A DNA stretch of 64,000 nucleotides from Pelobates cultripes (taxonomy: Eukaryota; Chordata; Amphibia; Anura; Pelobatidae): assembly GCA_933207985.1 (NCBI GenBank), contig OW240915.1, forward strand, positions 109,762,329 to 109,826,328. The letters run 5' to 3'. Every line of letters begins with the position of its first letter. Position 1 is the stretch's first letter. The notes beneath the pieces are model-generated. The model was not told the DNA's origin, did not search any database, and saw only the letters and a list, made by a program, of their open reading frames with translations. Position numbers and translations under genes: made by a program. Of this stretch, positions 43,440 to 55,095 are shown piece by piece.

Positions 43440-45110
43440 TAGAAGCGATCACAAAAAACAAAAGTGCCACACGAAATTGGTGTAATTGGAGTAAAATTGT
43501 GTTTTTCTCTATTTTGGCATATACACATATAACAAGGTTTTTTTAATGTGTATTTCGCAAAGCTGGTGTGTGCTATTCCTGTACAGAACCCCATATTGTG
43601 TTTAGCTATATCTGCTGAGTACAACAATCCCCCCATTGTATGCCTTTGGCACTATTCTGTGAAGCTACAATGCCATAAAAGAGACAAGGCTATTTCAGTT
43701 TCTATAGTTGGAATTTTCCAAGATTGATTTGACGGGCCTATGTCTCTTTTTGTGGCATTATAGCAGTTTATAATGTTATAATAAACCCACAAAGGGCTTC
43801 CATTTGAGAAAGCAGACCCCCTAGGGTATCTTATATGGTGTATATTGTGCCTTAACTGGTCACCACTTTTTCACCAATTTATGTCAATGTTTGTGGTGAG
43901 GACATTTTTTAAAAATTTTTACATACATGTTGCATTTTTTCTGAGTATTTCTTACACTTGATATGTGCCACTGTCATAAAATCCCCAAATAATGTTCAGT
44001 TACAACTTCTGAGTATAACAATATGCCCAATGTAAGACCTAGACACTATTTTGTGAAGTTACAGTGCTGTAAATGAGACGTGACAGGTTTTTCATAGATG
44101 GTTTTGATGGCTCCGTGTTCCATTTTGGAGCACTTCAGAAAGCAACATATTCCAACTACACCATAAAGACATACCATTTCTTAACCCCTTAAGGACACAT
44201 GACAGAAATATTCCATCATGATTCCCTTTTATTCCAGAAGTTCTGTCATTAAGGGGTTAAAGAAGACATCCCAAAGTATTTTACAAGGCATATTTTGAAC
44301 CTTAGCGTGGGATAATTTTTTTTTTGTACCAAGTGCAGTGTGCCTTTTTGACACACACAGAGAGTTTTCACAGTATATTTTGCAAACCTTATGTGTGCTA
44401 CGACTGTATAATACTTCATATGTTGCTCAGCTATGTCGTCTGAGTACAGCAATACCCCCATATGTACCTTTGCCAGGTATATGTGGATATTGATGGGGCA
44501 CATTTGAGACACAGCCATTCTAGTTTTTTTCAAACTTTGAATTTTTACGCTGTGTTCAGGTGCCATTTTGGAGTATTTTAGCAGGCTATATATTGCAACC
44601 ATCCCATAAAGGCATACTATTTCTTAAAGAAGACATCCCAGGGTATTTCAAAAGGCATATTTTGAACCTTAGTATGGGATCATTTTTCCGCTAGGTTGTA
44701 CCAAGTGTAATGGTAATAAGCATTTTTTCTGCCTTTTTGACACACAAAGTGAGTTTGCACAGTATATTTTGCAAATCTTATGTGTGCAATGGCTGTATAA
44801 TATTTCATATGTTGCTCAGCTATGTCATCTGAGTACAACAATACCCCCATATGTACCTCTGCCAGATATATGTGGATGCTAAAGGGGCACATTTGAGACA
44901 CAGCCATTCAGTTTTTTCTAACTTTAAAGTTTTACGCTGTGTCCATGTTTCATTTCGGAGTAGTTTAGCTGGTTGGTTATTCAAACTTCCCCACAAACAC
45001 ATACTGTTTATTAAAGAATACACCCCTGGGTAATTCATAAGACAGATTTTGAACCTTAGCATGGGATCATTTTTTTGCTAGTTTGTTCCAGGTGTAGTGG
45101 TAATGAGCAT
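43440..45110. repeat. Tandem array, unit about 350-400 bp
   Basis: Four or more diverged units. A landmark of the form tcagctatgtc(a/g)tctgagta occurs near 43605, 44005, 44430 and 44818. A second landmark, gaaccttag(c/t)(a/g)tgggat, occurs near 44300, 44664 and 45053. The last two full units are the most alike. On the minus strand each unit keeps an open frame encoding GVLLYSDDIAEQHMKYYT- and HIRFAKYTV-like sequence (44602-44249, 44907-44680 and, more diverged, 43636-43439). Confidence 0.85.
44181..44260. mobile_element. 80-bp TTAA mini-element inside a tandem unit
   Basis: It begins TTAACCCCTTAAGGAC and ends GTCATTAAGGGGTTAA, with TTAA at both edges. The neighbouring unit at about 44610-44635 has the uninterrupted site (atttcttaaagaagacatcc) with one TTAA. 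The interrupted unit reads accatttc-[insert]-agaagacatcc. Insertion with TTAA duplication is therefore shown directly by comparing the two units. Confidence 0.9.
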
Positions 45111-45964
45111 TTATTAATGTATTTTCTTTTACTTTTTTACACTTTGTTTACTTCTTAAAACTTGTTTTTAAACTTTTTTGTTTACTTACTACATTTTTTT
45201 ACAGTTTTAAAATTGTTAGAAACTTTTTTTTACCATTAACCCCTAACTAGCAATAAGCAGCACTTACAGCAAGTTCCCTAATTTCCCATAACTCCCACCC
45301 ACCCCAGCTAGCAAAATATATCATTTTAAAATATTTAAATTAATTAATTAAATAAATTGATTTAAAAATAATAATAAAAGTTAACTCTCAGAGGTAAAAA
45401 CAAATAAATCTGATCAAAATACAGATCGCAGTATTATACTGGCAGGGAAGGGATTAATTTTTATTAGGACTGGGTAAAGCAGGGGTGGGATTTTTTTTAC
45501 TTTTTTAAACATTATTAAAACATTTTTAAAACTTTTTTTAACGTTTACCCCTAGCTAGCTTAACAACAAATTCCCCAATTCCCCACTAATTTCCACCCAC
45601 CCCAGCTAGCTATATATATAATTTTAAAATATTGAAATTAATTAATTATATAACTTTAACCCCTGAGGGCTAAAAAAATGAAAAGTTAACTCTCAGGGGT
45701 TAAAAAAAAAAATCAGATCGTAGTAAAATACCCTGATCAACTTTAACTTTTGTTTTTGCAGGGAGAAGGTCACTGCTGATCCGTCTGCCTGCACTTCACA
45801 CAGAAAGCGGAAGTGTTGGCGAGCGACGTCTCCTCTCCGCTGCGCGCCGCTCACGTCCTCCTCCTCAGCTCCCAGCGGCAGCATGGATAATGCTGCACGC
45901 TGGGAGCCCGCACATTTATGTGAACGCCGGGGTCAGTCACGTGACCCGGCGTTAAAGCAACAGT

Positions 45965-46335
45965 ACCATAATCACAATGGGAGGTGTAGCTATCTCCCAC
46001 GTGTGATTGTTAATTCTGATTGGAAGTTATCCAATCAGAATTAAGCAAAGGATATATACTTACCTTTCCTGTCTCTCAGCGCCCTGTTGTGGTCTTGTGA
46101 TACCTGTATTGCAGTTTGCTCGTGTTTCTCTCTGGTTACCGATTATTTGGCTCGTTATTCTGATTTTCCTGTATTCTCCACTCCTTTGATCTCGTTCTCC
46201 CGTTTTCTGGCTCTCTTTACTTGGCTTGTCTCTTGACTATTCTTAGTGTGCTTAGCCCGGCCACTCTAAGGACCGGTATAGCATCCTTCCTCTCTGTGAC
46301 CTGTTAGCGTGTTAGGTTCCGGAATCGTGACACTG
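45965..46335. other. LTR-like segment with a 14-bp hairpin
   Basis: It contains a perfect hairpin, ttaattctgattgg (46010-46023) and its complement (46031-46044). After that comes a pyrimidine-rich stretch (46050-46250), agcccggccactctaaggac (46255-46274) and an end at ccggaatcgtgaca (46319-46332). The composition resembles frog Gypsy-type LTRs, but I see neither a clear 5' TG edge nor a flanking duplication. Confidence 0.35.
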
Positions 46336-46479
46336 TCAGAGCGATCACAGCTGCAGGGACAGTGCAATCGTGGTGATCTGGGGTTAATTTTGGTGCATGA
46401 CGGACCCAGTCTGTCATCCGTCGTTACATGCTTCCCCAGCATGACGGACTGGCTCCGTCATCCGTCATTAAGGGGTTAA

Positions 46480-49400
46480 CTGCAGATTCAGTTATTCAGC
46501 TTCATCCTGTTAAGCTCCTAGCTAACCTCCTAGCTAAGTCCTCTCACCAGAGTTTAAGGAAATGGAGTATGAGTAACCTTGTTTTTTTAATTGAACTTCA
46601 CTTCATTACCATGTACCAGGAATGGTTCCAGGCAAATTGGGACTATTGATACCATCTTTTCCAGAAATTAGTTTGCACTAACTTGACAAATGTTGCAGCA
46701 ATGCCAGCAAGCCATTACCTTCAGCTGCAGCACTACCGTTAAGCACACACACAAAATACTAAAATATATTAAATAGAATGAAAGTATTATTAGGGACTGT
46801 AAGTTCTGTCCATAGTTTTAGCAGCACTCTGCATATGAGCAGCCTTGAAGGAGAGCTTTAGAAGGCTGGCTGTCCTCCTGGCACATGTTCTAGGATGGTA
46901 TATCTCTTTAAGAGTCACATGCATCTGCAAGTAATGCTAATTCCAGTCCCAGTAACTGGATTTGTAAGGGTACATCCATCACATTAGCATGGTATCCAAG
47001 TTGCAAGGTATGATAGATGTGCTTTTGCATGTTACACACTGCATTGGCATTGAAAGTCTGTAATAGTGCATTTTTAGTTTGGCAGTAAAACGACAAGAAC
47101 TCTTTTGAAGCATGAAGTACTCTTCAAGCTGGGGAAACAGAGACAGTGTATACGTTTGAAAAAGGTTTGGGATACACACCTTGTTCTCTTGTTGTTGCTT
47201 GCTGTCATTTCTTGTTCTGTGGTATTTAATTTAGAGAGTAGGCAAAATAGATGCATAAATTACTTTTTGTCTGAAGCCAACATGTATGTGCATATGTACA
47301 AAACATATGCAAGTTAAAATATGCATGTTTCATGTATTAATAGTATTATTCAAATATTAATAGTATTATTTTATTAAATAATAAAGGAGGGTTTCAAGCT
47401 GGAGATTATACACAATTTTAATGCATGATAAAGATAAAAAAAAAAGTTAATTAAAAATGATAGTTTTAAAGCTTGTGCAAATGTCAGGGATTGCATCCCC
47501 ATCCTTGAGCTCTGCTCCAGGAAGTAAGTTGACCATTAAGGTGTCTTTTATTCTGATCTATGGATCCTGAATTATTAGACATGCTTAGCCCATCACTGCA
47601 AAGGTTAAATCACAAATGTTACTGACAGGAAGGCACGATACATATGTAAACATTTATCTGTTAAATTTAGGAGATGAGTAAACATAATATTAAATATTCT
47701 AGTAAGTGTTGGTCTCCTATATAGTGTTCATGCTCATAATTTAAAGGGAATTCACTGTGACCAGAAACAAGCAAGTCAGAAAACTCATGCATGTCAGCGT
47801 CATACTCAAGATGGATACTCGCACTGCTTAGTAGGTAGAGATGAGTCAGTTTTTACTTATACTAAGTTAAAATTGCAATATAGTTTATGAGGGTGAATAA
47901 AAAAAGAAATGTTACATACAAAAAGAACACATTTTCTGCAATGAAATGCAGTGAATAACAGTTCATGTCAAGGCCACTTGCCAACAAAAGCATTACAAAT
48001 AATGTTGAAGTATTGCTTTAGATATAACTACTTCTTAATTGGACCCAGCAATTGTAACCTTATCTTGGCTAGAGTTCTGTAATTCAGTCGTTATTCTCTT
48101 TTTTATATTAGTATGTATAGCCAATACCATCATATCATCTGAATCTGGTCTATGTAGCCCTCCCCATGACCTACACCCTAGCATATTGAAGTCTGCCTAT
48201 TTCAACAGGCCATATGTTACTACGTAGGAATGCCAAGTTGGGTATGCTGATTATATGATTTAGAAAAGGACTATCTGATTGGCAGCCAATAGGGGACTTT
48301 GTGTGATATGTCTGCCTAAAAACACTATATAATTTATTAAATCGCATCATTTTTAATCGTGTCTGGCCTACCACCACACAAGGCCAAAAAATATATAGCT
48401 CTACCAATGATAAAGTTTAATACGAATCTAGAAATATACGGCATATACAATGAGGTCACTTGGCAATATTGTAATGTTTTAAAGTGAATAGGTTGTATTT
48501 GCACATGTGGCCCCGTACACAAGAGGCAATAATGCATATATGAGCAGAGTTGTCTCAAATGGATAAATATCAACATATGCTCTAATGACTCAAAAGCTTG
48601 CAAATGTAGAGATAGGACCTAAAAATCTATATATCTGTCAAGAATGGTATTAGTATTAATGAGTAGCATAAAGTTAGAGACACTCGGCTCTTATTAAGAG
48701 CATATAAATCAAATCTTGAAATGTAAAGCTGAATGTCTGCTAGGTTATATAGCACCTCGGGATGTAATAAACATGGTTTACTGAGTCTGTAGTTATTGTA
48801 TTTACCCATAAAAACTTTCCAAAATATACCTAGTACAAGTCAGGAAGCACACAACGTTTTACTGATGTATAAATGATATGCCTATGTGTCAAAAGGAAAA
48901 TTATGGTTGCTGGGTCTCTAGGAAAAGTTTCACCTATGTTGTATTAAAATAATCATATTTCAGTATCGTTTTGTTTGAGTTTTAGAGCTGGTTGACATGT
49001 GCAAATAATCTGGCTAACAGCGTAAGCCCTTAGTGTTGGATTCGCCTTTTATTTGTGTACGATGCTTCTTGTCTATTGTTAGACATTTATAAGAAAATTA
49101 GATTTTGCTTTCCTTTGAAAATCTTGATCTCAGTCAGTCAGAAACTTTTTCTTGTTTTTTGTTTTGTTTTCTAATATCAGACTGGACACAGTTTCTCCAT
49201 TTTAACAATAAAAATACCTCATTTTTTTATTGTTTGATTTATTCTTTGTGTAATGGTTATTTCAATCATTAGGTCAATGAGAATTGTACATAGTTAGGTA
49301 TGCACTCATATAGTTAAGTAGAGGAAATCCATTGTAACTATATGGTATTTTTACCACAGAACATTTCTTCTCTTTTACCAAATTTACATTGCAGATTTCT

Positions 49401-49866
49401 TGTGGCCGCGGTTGTTGAGGGACCATAAGGTAGCCCATCCACTTAGGACAAACCCATAACCAGTCAGATGTGATATGGGGCCTGGTCAGATGCTGCATAT
49501 AAATTGAATTGGCACTTTGTATAGCACTTTATATAATTTGCAATATAATCGATTTGCACAAGTCTGTCTTATATTAGTTAGCACTTTAACATGCACAAGC
49601 AATCTTTGAAGTAAAGTGCAATTTATATTAAGTTAGCACCATTTCACCTTATTGTGAAATATTTGACTCCAGTTAGCATGTTTATCTCTTATTTTAAACT
49701 TAGAGTACGGCTCTCCAATATTGGGATACTGTGACATAATTGCCAGCTTAACATTAAATGGCCATGTGGTGTAAACAACCACATATTTGTTTGCTAAGAT
49801 AAGTAATTTTTAAGTAACCTTGTATGAGTTAAAACTGTATTTTTGGGAGGGCATGGACTGATCCTA
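46480..49866. other. Long stretch without recognised genes
   Basis: Only short frames. A ttaaagggaattcactgtgac start at 47742 resembles a T2-type terminus but has no partner. The minus-strand frame 49498-49274 (74 codons) has no recognised domain. Direct repeats such as attaatagtattatt occur at 47337-47370. This may be unique DNA, for example intronic or intergenic. Confidence 0.45.
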
Positions 49867-50865
49867 GACTTACATAGTTACATAGATGAAAAGAGACTTG
49901 CGTTCATCAAGTTCAGCCTTCCTCACATTTGTTTTTTGCTGTTGATCCAAAAGAAGGCAAAAAAAAAACTTTGAAGCACTTGCAACAAACTAGGAAAAAA
50001 AATACTTATTGACCCCAGAATAGCAGTCAGATTAATCCTTGGATCAAGCAGCTATTACCCTACATTGAAAAATTATATCCTTGAATATTCTGTTTTTGCA
50101 AGTATGCATCTAGTTGCTGTTTGAACATCTGTATGGACTCTGATAAAACCACTTCTTCAGGCAGAGAATTCCACATCTTTATTGTTCTTACAGTAAAAAA
50201 AAAAGTTTCTTTGTCTTAGACGAAATCTTCTTTCTTCCAGTCTAAATGCATGACCTTATATCCTATGTAAAGTCCGGTTTGTGAATAGATTTCCACATAA
50301 TGGTTTGTATTACCCCCGAATATATTTGTATAATGTTATCATATCCCCTCTCAGGTGACGTTTTTCTAAACTAAAAAGGCTTAAATTTGTTAACCTTTCT
50401 TCATAGCTGATATGTTCAATTCCTTTTATTCATTTTGTAGCCCACCTTTTTCTAGTGCCATAATATCCTTCTTTAGAACAGATGCCCAAAATTGCACAGC
50501 ATATTCAATATGTGGTCTTACCAGTGATTTATAAAGAGGCAAAATGGTATTCTCATCCCGAGAATGAATGCCCTTTTTCATGCATGACAATACCTTACTG
50601 GTCTTAGCCACTGCTTACTGACATTGCACATTGTTGCATAGTTTGTTGTCTATAACAATTCCCAAGTCCTTTTCATGTGTTATCCCTAATTTGCTTCCAT
50701 TAAGGGTATACATTGCTTGTGCATTCTTTACATCGAAGTGCATAACTTTGCATTTTTCAACATTAAATTTTGTCTGCCATTTGAGTGCCCAATTCCCCAG
50801 TCTATCTAAATCCCTCTGCTCACATTGTATTATTTTACAGAGTTTTGTGTCATCTGGAAATTAAA
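49867..50865 (-). mobile_element. CR1/L2-group LINE 3' end, minus strand
   Basis: Read right to left, this gives the end of ORF2 and then the 3' UTR with the family landmarks seen at 19216-19412 (tccaaggat, aggctgaacttgatgaacgc, and a ctatgtaactatgtaag end at 49867-49885). The copy is longer than the one at 18961-19425 and includes more of the RT C-terminal region. The left-hand breakpoint at about 50865 follows a tgacacaaaactctgtaaaa step. Confidence 0.85.
50040..50611 (-). pseudogene. LINE reverse transcriptase C-terminus, decayed
   Basis: Frame 50611-50426 gives KTSKVLSCMKKGIHSRDENT then ILPLYKSLVRPHIEYAVQFW and LKKDIMALEK, a conserved block C-terminal to the RT palm in CR1/L2-group LINEs. 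Continuing to lower coordinates in other frames come an [18 protein letters not shown] region (50330-50410), a shorter basic stretch, and SLPEEVVLSESIQ (about 50140-50175). Several frameshifts are present. Confidence 0.85.
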
Positions 50866-51789
50866 ATCCGGAGCTCTGAGTATTGCTTGCTGTAAAACAA
50901 AAACAGCTCACAAGCAACGTAACAAGTGTAGCAATGTTCTCAGATGAGGAATTCTATAAAAGAGGCCACTATGACAACACTCTTTTCTCAGACTAGCCGA
51001 GGCATGAAGGTTACACAAAATGGCGGTCCCAAGAGCCCGCTCACTCAAGCAGAGGAGCAGGAGGACACCTCTTCAGACTACTTCATTACATGTTCTAGTG
51101 ACACAGCACACATTCTTCAGTAGAGGCATGCAGATTGAACATTCTTAGCAAACGTAATTGACAATAGTACCAAAGCTCTCAAAGCCTGCAAACATGAAAA
51201 TAACATAACAGGTAAATGGAAAAGACTCCAAAAAATGTTGAGAAATGGGTGACTTCGCACATAAACAGTGATGGTATAATTGTTATAAATAGGAAACACT
51301 GATGCTTATAAATATTTTCATTATATATAGTTCTACGCATAAGGTGACCTACGCTAATGATTTTGTCACTTTGCCAGATGCTTCATAGAGTCCACACTTT
51401 GGCAGATTTATAGCCAAAGATGAGGTAAAAGCCACAAAACATAATCCTAATGCTATTAGGGTGATAATGGTATATTAACATTAGATACAGGAAGCGGTAG
51501 AACCTGGCATACTATTCAATAAGAAGAACTATTTTGTTTGACTTTTAAATAACTTTATGATTCATCTCTTATTTAAACTACACTGTAATATATACATTCA
51601 TATAATAAGCTATATTTTAAAATCCATGATGAGTTAATTTAGGGTTTGCATGGATACCAACACGCATGTTAACATTGTGGATTTCTTTTTTTTTTGTATA
51701 TATTCCTGAATTTATATAAATTATATATCAAAGGTATAGGCTGTATATCAAGAATCCTGTACTTAGAAGTACTTATGCTTAGGCTAAAA
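50866..51789. other. No gene recognised
   Basis: Mostly AT-rich. A short GC-richer piece at 50990-51090 contains an aaaatggcggtcccaagagc start followed by about 30 open codons with no known domain. It may be the 5' edge of some retroelement but is unassigned. Confidence 0.4.
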
Positions 51790-52450
51790 AGATTAAACAT
51801 ATACTGTAGCGGAACTCCAATTCGCCAATCGCAAAGTAGTCTCAGGTTGGAAGAAATGCTGCTGTAAGGATTATAGCCCACCTCCCCAAGCACTAGACGA
51901 CACTTAGTGAAAGGGAGAACAGCAACCTTTATTAAAAACAGAAAATTTATATTTACACCCATATTTACTTACAATAGGGTTACAGTAGTTGCCAATGGCA
52001 GTATGGACTTTAGATAGAACCAATCACACTACATATTCCAAGCCAACCAATAGTAGCATGGACTCAGGATAGCAACCAATCACACTACAAAGCTTACAAC
52101 CAGTGTGAATGAAGCCCTGTAATTACCATGAAGGGTGGGAACAGACTATAACAAGGGCTGAGGACTACATAATAGATTAAAAGGAGTGGCAGGGCAGTCA
52201 GTTTGAACTGGTCTGGAAGTGTTCCTGGAACAATGGGACAACACCCTACTGGGAAAATAATAAGACAGCAACAACATACAATCTGGACAATCAATACATT
52301 CAATTTAATACATATGTCCAAATTGTATGGGAAAACATTTAGGCACTTATAACAACACAACATAAAACAGTAGACCATGGGTCTCTGGGCCATGGGAATT
52401 GGCAATATCCATCACATATACCTATATAAAAACAAGTTTCCATGGCAACA
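51790..52450. repeat. Unclassified repeat with a short internal duplication
   Basis: A unit ending ccaatcacactaca occurs at about 51984-52035 and again at about 52050-52090, each preceded by a (g/t)agcatggact or agtatggact-like step. tttattaaaaac at 51929-51940 could be a polyadenylation region on the minus strand. A retroelement terminal region is possible. No frame carries a known domain. Confidence 0.4.
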
Positions 52451-52859
52451 ATATAACTATTCATAAAAACATTGACTTAGTTGGATTTAAAACCATTATA
52501 ATAATGATTCAACTCTGGTAGTGTAAATTATGAAATTCAGTTAAACTTAAAGAAGTTAGATATTACATTTGCTTGAGTTAAAATATTTATGAATCTTAAA
52601 ATGCGTTTTTTTGGTAACCTTCAACACTATCTAGTCTAATATCAGCAATTCCCATTTCTTTAAGCCCATTAATGCCATTAGGGTGTACTATGCTGCTCGA
52701 AAAAAAAGTGGGTTTCAATGCCGTTAGGATGACATACTACGCCCTAACTATCTGAAGCCATCCCGGTAAATTATGCTTGCCTTCCACAGCGATCCCAATC
52801 AGAGGGACTGCCTGACAACTTAATTGAAGAGCTTGAAGGCTAACATTGCCTTTATACAG
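52451..52859. other. Short direct repeat, otherwise unassigned
   Basis: aatgccattagggtgtacta (52671) recurs as aatgccgttaggatgacata (52718) about 47 bp later. This kind of ttaatgccgttagg sequence resembles termini of TTAA elements, but no inverted partner was found. The rest is unassigned. Confidence 0.4.
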
Positions 52860-55095
52860 GAATCATATTACTATCTAAGAAGGGGTGAGATCAGCTTTAG
52901 GTCTGCAATTATAGACCAATTTTATTAATCAATACAGATGCAAAAGTGTTAGCAAAGGTTCTGGCTGCCAGGCTAAACCCATTACTCCTGATTCTAATCC
53001 AGACCAAGTAAAATTTATACCTGTATCCAACTATATGAAAATACAAGAAGAGTGGTGGACCTGGTGTGGCATATGGAAGCTTCTTGGGCGTCTTCTCTGC
53101 TCCTATCTCTGTATGTTTGATAGGGTGGTGTGGACATATTTGTATTGATTGCTGGAACACAGGGGATTCCACCACCATTCCTACATTTGATAGAGGTCAT
53201 CAGAGCACTACACATAGGGCCCAACTAATCCTTCCAAGAGCACATTCCTCACCATTCCCAAATCGGAATTGAAACAAGACAGGGGTGTCCCCTCTCCCCT
53301 CTATTATTTGCTTTTTCCCTCAAACCACTACTTCAGAGGATAAGAGAGAACCCTAGTGTTAAAGATTTTAGAGTAGGGAATGAAACTTTTAAAGACGCAG
53401 CATATGCCGATGATGTAATTCTCATGATTACAGACCCAATGTCATCTCTGCCCCTCTTGTTAAAGGAGATACATAATTTTGGGCTAATCTCTGGTTACAA
53501 GGTAAAATGTAGATAAATCCAGGGGCATGCCTATGCACATGTCCGAAAGGGGTCTGCTCTGACTACAGCATAGAGATGAGCACAACCATAAAATATATAG
53601 GAATAGCTGTTACTAATGACTTAAAACTTTAAACAGTGCCAACTATCTAACTCTATTTCAAAAGATAAGGAAGGATCTTGAGACATAGGGGGGAGAAGCC
53701 AATTTCTTGAAATATTACATAGCATTAAAATGAACATTCTTCCAAGATTGCTATTCTTATTCCAAGCTTACCAGTACTATGTACAAAGAGGGACCTTGAA
53801 GAGGATAGATAACTTTATCTGGAACAACAAAAGGCATACACAAGCAAGGACTATGTTAAACAGACCCAACGCGAAGAAAGGTTTAGGGCTCTATAACCTA
53901 ATTATGTACTTTTACTCAGAGTAACTATCTTAGATAACAATGTGGCACACACCTATGGGAGAAAGATGATGAGTGGAATTTGAGTCCCAAATGATGAGAT
54001 CAGACTTGCCAATGCTTTACATATGGTTAGAAAAACCAAAGAGAGCCATATTAACTTCCCTGTCAATTTGGACAACATTAGATATAAATTCCAATTAAGT
54101 TCCACCCCTAACTTTGATACTTCATAACAGAGACTTCCCCCTGGGAATGCACCGACAGGGATTTGCAAATATTAAAGAAGCAGGAATTAATTATCATCAC
54201 CACTTATAGGTATCCCTTAACTAGCTAAGATGTCTTCTGTTACACCCAAATATGGGATTTTGATCAGCAGTATGAGATTAAAAAAAACAATTGGCCAAAC
54301 TCTTACCTTCTTTGAAAGGAGCAGTACAGAAAAGGTCTTATTTCAGAAATCTACTAATACATTTGCTCCCAATCCACAGTTTGGGGACCCCGAGATACGT
54401 CTAACAGTGGGAATAGGACCTAGGAGGAGAGATAGATAGTGACGAATTGGAGAATATGTGGGAAGAGGCTGCAAAGGTTTCAATATGTGTAATCTCTCAG
54501 GAACAAATGTATAAGATACTATTCAGATGGCATACCACCTCTGTTTAGTGACACTAAATGGGTAAGGTCACATCAGATGATTGCTGGAGACTCTGTGGAC
54601 ATAATGGTTCCTATCTCTACATGTAGTGGTCTTGTCCCTCCATGTCTCAGTTTTGGCAAGGGGTGAGGGGATACTAACAAAATGTATTTCATTTGAACTA
54701 AACCCCTGGCTTTTCCTATTATGTAGACGCCTAAAGGGCCTTCCAGGTAAAGAACAAAAATAATTTAAGAAAATCACACTGGCGGCAAGAAGGGCTTTAA
54801 CAGTAACCTGTTTAAAGACAATCACCCCATTGTGTGTTAAGCAAACAGTTAAGAAAATCACTTAATGGACCAATTAACAGCTACAATACACTCTTCACCT
54901 TTCATGTTTCATAAGATATGGGCAACCTGGCAGTAGTTCAAGGACACACTCTAAAAAAAGAGAATCCAGTGAGGGGTTTGCGTCACAGTGGCACCCTCTT
55001 TATTCTCTTCCCCTTCTACAGTTATAGCTTTTTTCTGTTTGTTTTTTGTTCTATTTTGTTTTCTACAGTTCAATAAAACTGTCCATATGAAATCA
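52860..55095 (+). mobile_element. L1/Tx1-clade LINE, 3' half
   Basis: A 5'-truncated L1 with RT palm, connection, C-terminal knuckle and a 3' end around 55066-55095 (caataaaactgtccatatga). The start corresponds to RT motif 1 (FINQYRCKSVSKGSGCQAKP reads as a frame-shifted form of the TDAKVLAKVLAARL box). It is the only L1 here whose YADD box is intact. Confidence 0.8.
52870..54860 (+). pseudogene. L1 ORF2, reverse transcriptase to C-terminus, decayed
   Basis: Motifs in order, across several frames: a TDAKVLAKVLAARLNP-like box (52928-52980); a DRVVWTYLY-like box (53118-53145); QGCPLSPLLFAF-like (53281-53320); AAYADDVILMITDP (53396-53440) with both catalytic Asp; NFGLISGYKV; the thumb region ending NILPRLLFLFQAYQYYVQ (53730-53785); IDNFIWNNKRHTQARTMLNR; and a C-terminal DDCWRLCGHNGSYLYMWWSC (about 54576-54636). 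Frame breaks occur at least at 53030, 53150, 53515, 53670 and 53920. Confidence 0.8.

Larger units (their letters stand above)
43015..46479. mobile_element. 3.5-kb TTAA-ended element built mainly of tandem units
   Basis: The left end TTAACCCCTTGAGGAC (43015-43030) and the reverse complement of the right end, TTAACCCCTTAATGAC (46464-46479), agree at 14 of 16 bases, including the TTAA target. The interior has an AT-rich tandem array (43440-45110), AT-rich sequence with taac-containing runs to 45770, then a GC-rich part (45770-46470) that includes an LTR-like piece. Whether the two ends belong to a single insertion is an inference. No transposase was found. Confidence 0.55.

Noticed and set aside
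43440..45110. Tandem minus-strand frames as a real multi-domain host gene
   Set aside because: Frames are short, broken between units, and lie in a satellite-like array with TTAA-element ends. Kept only as a finding to test.
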